Origin: B4-G1 sp964393895
GTDB taxonomy: Bacteria > Chloroflexota > Anaerolineae > B4-G1
Reading direction: 5' to 3'
Length of the DNA stretch: 64,000 nucleotides
Assembly (NCBI GenBank): GCA_964393895.1
Contig: CAYMWP010000003.1
Location: 1-64,000, forward strand
In this document: positions 57,587-64,000 of the stretch, piece after piece
Position numbering within the stretch: the stretch's first letter is position 1
How the letters are laid out: every line of letters begins with the position of its first letter
Translations under genes and position numbers: made by a program
The notes under the pieces: generated by a model
Databases searched by the model: none
Told to the model about the DNA's origin: nothing
What the model saw: the letters and a program-made list of their open reading frames with translations, nothing else

Positions 57587-58438
57587 TCAGTACTCGATCT
57601 CTGCGATCTGCTCAAAGTCAAGCGATATGTCGAAATCTTGGGTCAATTCGTCCTCCATCTTGTCCAACGGGCCGGCCTCGACCCCGCGCTGGCACAGCGA
57701 GCGGTAGCGGCAGTAGCGGCAGTTCCGCTCGTCGGACGTGCGCGGGTAGGGAGGATCGCCGATCTGCCCTACGAGCGAGGTCAGGTAAGCCTCGTCCGCC
57801 TTGTACTGGGCCGCGCTGTAGGGGAAGCGGGCGGGATCGTCTGGAAAGTTGGCGAACCAGTAGACCATCTCCACCTGTTCGGGCGCGAGCGGCTGCCCGC
57901 CGTTGAGGTGGTCGCCCGCCAGCACCAGCAGGTAGGGGTAGACCTTGGTCTGCAACCGCTCGGCCAGGTATTTGCGCTTGGGTCGTCTGCGGGACGTCTT
58001 CCAGTCCAGGATGACGGCCCGGCGCCCAGGGTCTACTGTGACGAGGTCGTACTTGGCGACCAGGCGGTAGTCGCCCAGCGGCGCGGACAGGACGATCTCT
58101 GGATGGCGAGACGCGGGTAGATTCTCTGGCCCGTGCGTCAAATAGTTGTGCCACCAGCGGCGCAGGTCGGCGTCGGTTGCGGCGCACGCGAGTTGTTCTT
58201 CTGGGATGCCCAGCAGGTGTTGGTGCATCAGGCGGTGGAAGGCGGCTCCTTGCTGCATGTGGCGCTCGTTTTCCAGGGCGGGTTGCGCCTCGTGGGCGGG
58301 CCAGTCCACGTGCTCCACGTAGCCGAGTTGGAAGCGGCGCGGGCAGTCGGCGTAATCCTGGAGGCTGGCCTGATTGTATGAAGTAGGGAGTAGGGAGTAG
58401 GGAGTAGGGGGAGTGGAGGGAGTAGGTGTTGTTGTCAT
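57587..58438 (-). CDS. PD-(D/E)XK nuclease with Cas4/AddB-type Fe-S cluster cysteines
   Basis: The 283 residues start at ATG 58438. RecB-type nuclease motifs are visible: GAAFHRLMHQHL (His region), RLVAKYDLVTVDP and VILDWKTSRR (the D...D/ExK core). One Cys near the N-terminus (YADCPRRFQLGYV) and a C-terminal CRYCRYRSLC (C-x2-C-x5-C) match the four-Cys iron-sulfur clamp of Cas4/AddB-type nucleases. It is separate from any helicase domain. Two helicase-type genes lie upstream in the same direction, so it looks like the detached nuclease of an AddB-like protein. Its N-terminus is encoded by the period-7 array 58382-58409. Confidence 0.87.
   Translation of the reverse strand: MTTTPTPSTPPTPYSLLPTSYNQASLQDYADCPRRFQLGYVEHVDWPAHEAQPALENERHMQQGAAFHRLMHQHLLGIPEEQLACAATDADLRRWWHNYLTHGPENLPASRHPEIVLSAPLGDYRLVAKYDLVTVDPGRRAVILDWKTSRRRPKRKYLAERLQTKVYPYLLVLAGDHLNGGQPLAPEQVEMVYWFANFPDDPARFPYSAAQYKADEAYLTSLVGQIGDPPYPRTSDERNCRYCRYRSLCQRGVEAGPLDKMEDELTQDFDISLDFEQIAEIEY
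58382..58427. repeat. AGTAGGG heptanucleotide array (left of the four-helix gene)
   Basis: AGTAGGG is repeated exactly at 58382, 58389, 58396 and 58403, then decays into GGAGTGGAGGGAGTAGG. It is the reverse complement in type of the array at 58891-58918, so the two bracket the four-helix-bundle gene as inverted repeats. It also encodes the Pro/Tyr/Ser N-terminus of the nuclease. Confidence 0.7.
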
Positions 58439-58890
58439 TGGCGGCGCTCCGTGCTGGCGACGAGGCCGTTGAGCAGGCGGCCTACTGTCTCTGATTGGGC
58501 CATCAAATCGGTATAGGATGGAATGTATTTCAGGTCTTGGGATGACTTTCCTGAAAAAAGGTGTTGGTTTGTTCGTCGGTGGGGATAAAATGCCCAAAAA
58601 CCAGGTTTTTTGGTGAGATATTCCCACAAACACGTCAATTTTGAGCCAAAAGTGGGACGCTGTCCCATAAAACCATTGAAAAACCTGGTTTTTTCAGTGG
58701 GGTCTTGGGATAGGATGAAAAAGTATTCTAGCTCTTCCAGAGAGCCTTCCGAGATGTTGTAGAAGCGGATCTTGTCTCGAACCCCGCGTCGTTTGAACCC
58801 CTCGGCGATGTTGGCCGGTACTGAGACCGCCGCCCGTTTATGAGCTTCCTGCCACGTCTCTAGTTGTCGAAAATGCGAGATCTTCCCCAT
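58435..58890 (-). CDS. Four-helix-bundle (23S IVP-like) protein, internally deleted and carrying an in-frame insertion
   Basis: The 151 residues match the four-helix-bundle family often found as 23S rRNA intervening-sequence proteins: FRQLETWQEA, RAAVSVPANIAEGFKRRG, EGSLEELEYFFIL and ETVGRLLNGLV. Two things are wrong. About 30 residues are missing between WQEAH and KRAAVSV. About 56 residues unrelated to the family are inserted after FILSQD. Removing 58544-58711 restores the family-like joint FILSQDLKYIPSYTDL. The product is probably non-functional. Its genes are known as mobile-like passengers; here it interrupts a helicase-nuclease gene series and is flanked by inverted heptanucleotide arrays. 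Confidence 0.7.
   Translation of the reverse strand: MGKISHFRQLETWQEAHKRAAVSVPANIAEGFKRRGVRDKIRFYNISEGSLEELEYFFILSQDPTEKTRFFNGFMGQRPTFGSKLTCLWEYLTKKPGFWAFYPHRRTNQHLFSGKSSQDLKYIPSYTDLMAQSETVGRLLNGLVASTERRQ
58544..58711. mobile_element. MITE-like insertion with 11-bp direct repeats
   Basis: GGTCTTGGGAT occurs at 58533-58543 and again at 58701-58711, the pattern of an 11-bp target duplication. Between them are short inverted ends (CTGAAAAAA 58551-58559, TTTTTTCAG 58689-58697) and two AAAAACCWGGTTTTT palindromes (58596-58610 and 58679-58694). The insertion unit is 168 bp, 56 codons, with no coding capacity for a transposase. It is read through in frame by the four-helix gene. Confidence 0.65.
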
Positions 58891-58918
58891 ACTCTCTACT
58901 CCTTACTCCCTACCCCCT
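58891..58918. repeat. ACTCCCT heptanucleotide array (right of the four-helix gene)
   Basis: ACTCTCT-ACTCCTT-ACTCCCT-ACCCCCT forms four successive 7-base units. It encodes the last residues of the UvrD-type helicase. The unit is a rotation of the reverse complement of AGTAGGG, the unit at 58382-58409. Confidence 0.65.
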
Positions 58919-61169
58919 CTTCCTCCCAGAACGTCTGCAAAGCAATGAACGGCGCTGCCGGCTGCTGGTCGCCGCGCCGGCCGGTGTTCCAGGTGACGAT
59001 CAGTTCCTTCTTGGCGCGCGTGATGCCCACGTAGAGCAGGCGCAGCCGCTCGGCGGCGTATTCCTGCCGCGCCTCCTGGGTCACTTGGCGCTCCTGGTAT
59101 TCGTACACGGGCAGGTCGCCCTCGGCCAGGACCGCCTCCAACTGGGCCAGGGCCTCCGCCTCCAGGTTTATCCGCTCGCGCACGAACCATTTCTCCGAGA
59201 TGAACTGGTCGTGGGGGCGGGCGGAGGGAAAGTTATAGTTGTTGACCGACATCAGGTAGACCCGGTCCCATTCCAGCCCCTTGGCCTTGTGGATGGTGGC
59301 GATCACGACCTTGCCCTTGTGCCTTTCGGGGTCAAAGCCTCTGTCGTCGGCGCTCAGCCCCAGGAAGCGGCGCTCGTTGCGGGCCACGACCGCCAGTTCC
59401 TCGACCAGCTCCGGCAGTCGCCAATCGGGATGGCTGGCGCTCATGCGCCGCAGGACGCCGGCCAGTTTGTGAGCCACGGCCAGGTCGGCCGGTTCCTCGA
59501 ACAGGTCTTGGGCCAACGTGAGGATCAGTTGATCCACCGGCAGCAGGGTGCCCCCCTGCCAGCGCCGAATCAATACGCGGAACTCGGCCAGTTGCTCGTG
59601 GATCCTTCGGCCATACTCAGGACAGGTATTGGGGAACTCGGCGGCCATCTCCAGCCCGGCCAGCCAGTCCCGATCCACCTGGGGCCACACGAAATCCTCC
59701 ACCCGCCGACATTTGCTCAACCTCCTGGCAATCCACTCGAGTTGTTCCCTGGTCTCTTTGTCCTCGCGGTCGTCTCGCCGCCACACTTTGTAGGCGGTCG
59801 CCAGTTTACTGGGGGAGGCGGGGTCGGCCAGGTACTTGAGGACATTGCCCAGAGCGCCGGCCGTCTCGCGGGTCTCTCGCGTGCTGCGCAGGAGCTCGAC
59901 GTATTCCAGGCCGCGTCTCTTCAACTCGGCCGCCAGCTCAAAGCCGCGATTGTTGCGCGGCACGAGCACGGCCACCGTCTGGTCGGGGCGGTCTGGCAGC
60001 CAGCTTGATAGGGAATCGGCCACGGCCCGCAGCTCTTCCTGGGGTGTGAACTTTTGAGCGACGATGCGCACTTTGTCGGGGTCGTCGGGCGGGTTGGGCT
60101 GGGGGTCGCCGGGCGGGGCCGGCTCGATGTGCGGTGGGGTGAGCGCCTCCCGCACTGCCTCCACCGGGTGCCGGGTTTGCGTCCAGTCAATGAGATAGTT
60201 GGCCAGCGCGATGATGCTGCGGGTGGAGCGGCCAGAGTTGGGCAACTCGCGGGCTTCCACCTCCTCCTCTTCCAGGAAGGTGCGCAGGTATTTCGGATCG
60301 GCGGTGGTAAAGGTCTCATAGATGGCCTGGTTGGGGTCGCCGACGCGCACCCAGTTGCCGCCTGGCCCGCAGAGGAGGCGCAGGATTTGCTCCTGCAGGC
60401 GGCTGCTATCCTGGGCCTCGTCCTCCAGGATAAAGGGCCATTGGTGCTGCAAGCGTTCCAGCAGGTCACGGTCCATCTCCAGGGCTTGCAGCGCCAGGCG
60501 GATCAGGTCGTCGAAATCCACCGCGCCGCGATAGCGCAGCGCGCGCTGGTAGTCGGCATAGATGGCGGCTCCCATCTCGACCAACGGGAACGAGGGCGAG
60601 CGTCGTTCCAGGCGGCCCTGGATTTTATCCGGCGTGCCCTCCAGGTCCTTGGCCCGCTTGATAAAGCTGCGGGCGACGCCGGTCACCAGGTCGGGCCACT
60701 GACCGCGGCGCACCCAGTTCTGTTTTCCCTCTTCCAGGTCTGGCGATATGAACTCGTCGGCGACGTGAGGGTTGGCCCGCAGCCAGGCGGCCGCCGCCTC
60801 CTGTAGGATCCCGTCCGCCTCCCGCTCGTCCACGATCTGGAAATCGTCCGCGAGGCCGACCAGCGCCGGCCGCTCGCGGACGATGTCGTGGGCCAGGCCG
60901 TGCAGTGTGCGCACCCGGTAGCCCAGGTTGGGCAGCAGCCCGCGCTCCTGGACAAAGGCGGCCACGCGGCCGGCGAAATTATCCACGGCCGAGTTGACCA
61001 GCGTCACGACCAACACTTCTTGATCGTCCGCGAGCCGTCCGCTGGCGACGATTTGCGCGGCCAGGGCGGAAAGCGTGAGCGTCTTGCCGCTGCCGGGCAC
61101 GGCCGCGACGCCCATCTTGCCGCCGATATAGTCGAGAACTTGCTGCTGTTTGGGTCGTGGTTTAAACAT
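58896..61169 (-). CDS. UvrD/PcrA-like superfamily I DNA helicase
   Basis: The 757 residues keep all main SF1 motifs: Q-motif region RPKQQQVLDYI, Walker A in AVPGSGKTLTLSAL, motif II in FILEDEAQDSS and motif III in VGDPNQAIYETF. Motif V is in ATIHKAKGLEWDRVYLM and motif VI in RLLYVGITRAKKEL. No nuclease domain is attached. With the degenerate helicase upstream (61366-63477) and the Fe-S nuclease downstream, it resembles the motor of an AddAB/RecBCD-like machine split over three genes. The start is ATG 61169. Confidence 0.92.
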   Translation of the reverse strand: MFKPRPKQQQVLDYIGGKMGVAAVPGSGKTLTLSALAAQIVASGRLADDQEVLVVTLVNSAVDNFAGRVAAFVQERGLLPNLGYRVRTLHGLAHDIVRERPALVGLADDFQIVDEREADGILQEAAAAWLRANPHVADEFISPDLEEGKQNWVRRGQWPDLVTGVARSFIKRAKDLEGTPDKIQGRLERRSPSFPLVEMGAAIYADYQRALRYRGAVDFDDLIRLALQALEMDRDLLERLQHQWPFILEDEAQDSSRLQEQILRLLCGPGGNWVRVGDPNQAIYETFTTADPKYLRTFLEEEEVEARELPNSGRSTRSIIALANYLIDWTQTRHPVEAVREALTPPHIEPAPPGDPQPNPPDDPDKVRIVAQKFTPQEELRAVADSLSSWLPDRPDQTVAVLVPRNNRGFELAAELKRRGLEYVELLRSTRETRETAGALGNVLKYLADPASPSKLATAYKVWRRDDREDKETREQLEWIARRLSKCRRVEDFVWPQVDRDWLAGLEMAAEFPNTCPEYGRRIHEQLAEFRVLIRRWQGGTLLPVDQLILTLAQDLFEEPADLAVAHKLAGVLRRMSASHPDWRLPELVEELAVVARNERRFLGLSADDRGFDPERHKGKVVIATIHKAKGLEWDRVYLMSVNNYNFPSARPHDQFISEKWFVRERINLEAEALAQLEAVLAEGDLPVYEYQERQVTQEARQEYAAERLRLLYVGITRAKKELIVTWNTGRRGDQQPAAPFIALQTFWEEEGVGSKE

Positions 61170-61179
61170 TGTTCCTCAA

Positions 61180-61207
61180 ACGTAAGACGTAAAACGTGAA
61201 ACGTAAT
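61180..61207. repeat. ACGTAAA heptanucleotide array
   Basis: ACGTAAG-ACGTAAA-ACGTGAA-ACGTAAT are four contiguous 7-base units just upstream of the UvrD-type helicase start. The unit differs in sequence from the AGTAGGG arrays but has the same period and copy number. Confidence 0.7.
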
Positions 61208-61338
61208 GATTGGGGTGTGTTTCAAACGAGTTGTGGATTGGGTGGCATAGCCCCTCGTGGGCACCTTATAGGCCATTTAACGGGCACAAGGCCCTACACT
61301 ACAACCGAAATGAAACACGCCCTAATGATTTTCGGGCC
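61205..61338. repeat. Intergenic element with TGAAACAC-type inverted ends
   Basis: The left end (61205-61224, inverted) and right end (61311-61338) are near-identical inverted copies of TGAAACACRCCCYAATSATT. Inside lie TAGCCCCTCGTGGGC (shared with 49199-49213) and the loosely complementary GGGCACAAGGCCCTAC. No open frame of note is present. Together with the two heptanucleotide arrays it fills the 196-base gap between the two helicase genes. Confidence 0.55.
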
Positions 61339-61350
61339 ACTCTCTTGCGC

Positions 61351-61378
61351 ATTACGTATTACGCATTACGCAATTACG
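61351..61378. repeat. ATTACGC heptanucleotide array
   Basis: ATTACGT-ATTACGC-ATTACGC-A-ATTACG shows three 7-base steps and one of 8. It encodes the last residues and stop of the AddB-like gene. Confidence 0.6.
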
Positions 61379-63477
61379 TTATCACGGAGGACACGCTGGA
61401 TGGCTTGCAGCAGCGGCCCTTTTTGCTCGCGGCCGTTCTCGCCTAGCTCGCTCAACCCCAGGTAGACCCGGCGGCGGCAGCGGCGGACGAGGCCCTGGAC
61501 GAGGCGGTGCAGTGTCTCCTGGCGAGCCTCGTGCTCGGCGGCGTCAGTCCAGACGTCGCCCCTCGGCCAGCCCCGGCTGAGCACGTAGGGCTGGGTGAGC
61601 GGTTGGTACAGCCTCTCCCACCAGCCGCGGCTGCCGACGTCGAGCCAGAACTGGACGTCCACCGGACGGTTGCTCATCAGAAAGGTGTAGGCCGGGGCCA
61701 GGAGCACCGCGTCCTGGGGGCGGAGCTGCCAACTGTGGATGTATTGGGCGGCGATGACGCCGTCCTGAACCATCTCGATGTACTCTTGTCCCAGTGGTTT
61801 GTCGTCGTCGCACCGCGCCACCCAGCGGAATTTTTGCACCGATTCGATCAGGTTGAACGCCACCCGTCCGGCATCATAATTGCGGTGGAAGCCGAATCCG
61901 GCCTGTGAGAGCACTTCGCCGAACAGGCCGCTCAGGAAATGATCCAGTTCCGCCGCCAGGCCCGCAGCGTATTCCTCGACCCAGGTGCGCAGCCACTCGT
62001 ACCGCTCGCCCAACACAAAAGTGAGGCGCTCCTTCATCTCTGGCACGATCTGGTCGAAGGAGGTCAGCGCGGGACGGCCATCAGTGGGGCGGTAGACGAT
62101 CTGGGTCAGCAGTTGCGCCCGCACCAGGTCCAGGCCGTCAATCGCCTGCATCAGGGCGTAGGCCACGTCAAAGCTGGTGGGGCAGATACCCCAATCCGGG
62201 TGGGCGATGGCGGTCAGCGTCAGCAGGCAGCGGGTGGCGGGTTCATCTCGCAGGGCGCGCGAGGGGCGGTGGGAGCGGGTGGGGACGTCCCGCGCTTCCA
62301 ACCGGTTGGTCAGCGCAAAGCGCAGCGCGTCCGGTAGGAAGGGAGCCAGCACGACGATCTCCTGCGGCGGGACGCCTTCGTCCTGCACCAGCTTGGCGAT
62401 TTCGTCGGTGACCCAGTCGAGCATTTCGGGGTAGTAGCGGTGATAGGCGTATGAGAGTGGAGATTGGGGCGACGCCTGATGGGCCGCTTGGGAGATTGGA
62501 GAATGTTCTCTGGGCCGGTTCAGGCTGCGGGCCAACTCTGCTCCGAGGGCCTCCATATCCGGCGAGGTGACGAATGACTTGGTGAAGGCGATCCGCTCGT
62601 CGCACAGCTCGCGCAGGGCGTGACCGCTCTCGGTGTCGGCGCCCAGGAAGCGACGGTAGCCGGCCTCGCGGTCATAGATCAGCAGCGCCGATTGGCAGTG
62701 GGGCAGCCAATCCCGCAGCAGGTCGTGGGCCACGGGGGTATCTTCCTCGACGTTGTCGGCGATGACGTGGGTGTAGGTCTCCAGCAAATAGTTGCGGCAC
62801 AGCGGCATGGTCCACAGGTGGTTGCGGAACAGCTCGAGCTGGAGCGAAAAGTCGAGCAGGTTGTGGGTCAGGCAGTAGCGGCGGAAGAGCGCGGCGCACT
62901 CCTGGGCTTCGTCGTAGATGCGGCGCTGGCTCGATTCACCCCCCCATGCTGCCTTGAGCCGCCGGCCGATCTCGGCGTGGGGAAAGCCGACCACGGCGGC
63001 CTTGTTGAGGTTATCCAGAATCTGGCTGTAGAGGCGATTGTGGTCAATAGTGATGGTCTCAAAATAGCCCTGGTCGAGCAGGGGGCGCACCAGGCGGGCC
63101 ATATAGTACTGGGCCGTCTCCAAAGTGAGAAAGGTGGGCGGGTCCTCGGGATGGCCAAAGCCGCCCTCCTCGACCACCAGCGGCCAGAAGAGATCAACCG
63201 TGCGCTGGGCCAGGCCGCCCACGGTCGAGACGGTCACCTCCCCGCCCGCGCGGACGGTCGCGCGGCGCAGCGCCTCGTAGTAGGGGGAGGCCAGCGTGCG
63301 CTGGGGCACGATGACCAGGATGGCATCGGCCGGGACGCCCGCTTCGATCAGGTGCAGGAGGCGGGCCACGCCGGCGGTGGTTTTGCCGGCGCCGGCTGGC
63401 CCTTCGAGGAAGAGCTTGCGCTCGATGGACCGCTCAATGAGAGAGCGCTGGTGGTCTGTGGGAACAAATTCTGGCAT
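61366..63477 (-). CDS. Degenerate superfamily I helicase, AddB-like
   Basis: The 703 residues keep a good Walker A (LEGPAGAGKTTAGVARLL) and early SF1 features (VIVPQRTLASPYYEAL). The Walker B position reads VIADNVEEDTPVA instead of the usual DExQD. Motif III (LLIYDREAGYRRF) is also altered, and no clear motif V/VI is seen. That combination is what AddB-type, helicase-like but inactive subunits show, though ATP binding may remain. The nuclease domain expected at an AddB C-terminus is missing and is instead encoded at 57587-58438. Partner status with the UvrD-type helicase is inferred from order and strand. Confidence 0.75.
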   Translation of the reverse strand: MPEFVPTDHQRSLIERSIERKLFLEGPAGAGKTTAGVARLLHLIEAGVPADAILVIVPQRTLASPYYEALRRATVRAGGEVTVSTVGGLAQRTVDLFWPLVVEEGGFGHPEDPPTFLTLETAQYYMARLVRPLLDQGYFETITIDHNRLYSQILDNLNKAAVVGFPHAEIGRRLKAAWGGESSQRRIYDEAQECAALFRRYCLTHNLLDFSLQLELFRNHLWTMPLCRNYLLETYTHVIADNVEEDTPVAHDLLRDWLPHCQSALLIYDREAGYRRFLGADTESGHALRELCDERIAFTKSFVTSPDMEALGAELARSLNRPREHSPISQAAHQASPQSPLSYAYHRYYPEMLDWVTDEIAKLVQDEGVPPQEIVVLAPFLPDALRFALTNRLEARDVPTRSHRPSRALRDEPATRCLLTLTAIAHPDWGICPTSFDVAYALMQAIDGLDLVRAQLLTQIVYRPTDGRPALTSFDQIVPEMKERLTFVLGERYEWLRTWVEEYAAGLAAELDHFLSGLFGEVLSQAGFGFHRNYDAGRVAFNLIESVQKFRWVARCDDDKPLGQEYIEMVQDGVIAAQYIHSWQLRPQDAVLLAPAYTFLMSNRPVDVQFWLDVGSRGWWERLYQPLTQPYVLSRGWPRGDVWTDAAEHEARQETLHRLVQGLVRRCRRRVYLGLSELGENGREQKGPLLQAIQRVLRDNVIA

Positions 63478-63484
63478 ATTTGAC

Positions 63485-63835
63485 TCAACACGTCAAATGG
63501 AGCGCGGCGGCGACGGCTCGCTCTTCGCGCAGGCGGTTGTACGTCTCCACGGCTTCCTCGGTAGGCAGGGCAACGAGTTCGATGTCGGCGGCCTGGAGCG
63601 CCTGCCTGGTTTCCGCCGTCACTCTCATTCGGCTAAAAGTGCCCTGCCCCACGACGAGCAGTTCTGGCGCGGCCTCGAATACCGGCCCAAGGTCGCCGGG
63701 GTGTAGCCGATGCCCCTCCTGGCGCCACCACCCACCGACCACTCGATCTGGCAAGATGATGACGTCCAGGGTGTGAGCCTGCCCATCAATGACGATGTGC
63801 CCAGAACGGTAGGACTCTATCTGTGGGTTGGACAT
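63485..63835 (-). CDS. Mth938-like domain protein (DUF498 family)
   Basis: The 116 residues match the small Mth938-like/DUF498 fold: IESYRSGHIVIDGQAHTLDVIIL, then LVVGQGTFSRMRVT (the typical VVGTG-like strand) and ALPTEEAVETYNRL. Bacterial members have no established enzymatic function; eukaryotic relatives (NDUFAF3) help assemble respiratory complex I. The gene ends seven bases before the AddB-like gene start on the same strand, but a functional link is not evident. Confidence 0.87.
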   Translation of the reverse strand: MSNPQIESYRSGHIVIDGQAHTLDVIILPDRVVGGWWRQEGHRLHPGDLGPVFEAAPELLVVGQGTFSRMRVTAETRQALQAADIELVALPTEEAVETYNRLREERAVAAALHLTC

Positions 63836-63889
63836 ATCCTGTCAAGGGTTGGTAGTAAGCCACGAAGCGCAGCGGAGTGGCGTCGATCA

Positions 63890-64000
63890 TTACTGCTCGA
63901 TCTCTCTAATCACCCTGGCCGGATTCCCCGCCACGACCGTATTCGCTGGAACGCTGCGGGAGACGACTGCCCCTGCGCCCACCACGGCATTCCGGCCTAT
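63890..64000 (-). CDS. Hexapeptide-repeat acyltransferase, 3' end only
   Basis: Thirty-six codons and a TAA stop (63890-63892) run off the window edge. The frame reads left-handed beta-helix repeats (IGRNAVVGAGAVVSRSVPAN) and the common ending VVAGNPARVIREI of the LbH acetyltransferases (maltose/serine O-acetyltransferase type). The substrate cannot be judged from this piece. The N-terminal part lies outside the window. Confidence 0.85.
   Translation of the reverse strand: MGRNAVVGAGAVVSRSVPANTVVAGNPARVIREIEQ

Noticed and set aside
58382..61378. Heptanucleotide arrays as CRISPR
   Set aside because: Units are 7 bases and contiguous, with no spacers and no cas genes nearby. The Cas4-like nuclease pairs with helicases instead.
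1..64000. tRNA, rRNA or known riboswitch genes
   Set aside because: No cloverleaf-like stretches, rRNA motifs or recognisable riboswitch cores were seen in the gaps, all of which are short.

Overview
The window is about 64 kb of GC-rich bacterial DNA. The protein families point to Chloroflexota, probably the Anaerolineae/Caldilineae side. These include arrays of GAF-domain sensors, 7TM-type sensor N-termini, a CYTH-CHAD protein with two PPK2 enzymes, and split helicase/nuclease genes. The taxonomic call is inference: no rRNA or tRNA gene was seen.

Region 1 (about 1.0-39.7 kb, + strand) is one very long sensory gene cluster. Eighteen genes follow a near-consensus sigma70-type promoter at 916-944. 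Most are separated by under 60 bases or overlap by 1-8 bases; the one larger gap is 189 bases. The cluster opens with two stand-alone receiver proteins and a membrane histidine kinase. Eleven GAF proteins follow, with varied membrane or PAS sensory front ends but no kinase, cyclase, phosphatase or DNA-binding output. All eleven end in the same roughly 45-residue segment, which looks like the beginning of a further GAF domain that is cut off. An NAD-dependent epimerase-like protein and an orphan ParA-type ATPase are embedded in the series. It closes with a 2187-residue hybrid kinase, a threonine synthase fused to a receiver domain, and a REC-HisKA-ATPase hybrid kinase.

Region 2 (39.66-41.17 kb) is a small switch zone. 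It holds an EamA-type transporter (-) whose 3' end overlaps the last kinase, and a membrane-anchored protein of unknown function (+).

Region 3 (41.1-49.5 kb, - strand) is a polyphosphate and nucleotide-energy island. It carries adenylate kinase, two PPK2 kinases, PPK1, a CYTH-HTH-CHAD protein and a metallophosphoesterase-HD protein. A 17-codon, almost all-lysine mini-gene with a good ribosome-binding site sits between ppk2 and ppk1.

Region 4 (49.3-63.5 kb, - strand) is a DNA-repair and recombination island. It has RecQ with a TPR-like extension, a dual-OB-like protein, two DUF488 proteins, a small Cys protein, a uracil-DNA glycosylase-like protein and RecJ. It also has a Cas4/AddB-like Fe-S nuclease, a UvrD-type helicase and a degenerate AddB-like helicase, together resembling an AddAB split over three genes. 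The window ends with an Mth938-like protein and the 3' end of a hexapeptide acyltransferase gene.

Several families of short repeats lie at gene borders and sometimes inside genes. They include palindromes that supply stop codons, period-7 tandem arrays, and a MITE-like insertion of 168 bp read in frame inside a four-helix-bundle gene. No CRISPR array, rRNA or tRNA was found, and no gene-free stretch exceeds about 210 bases.
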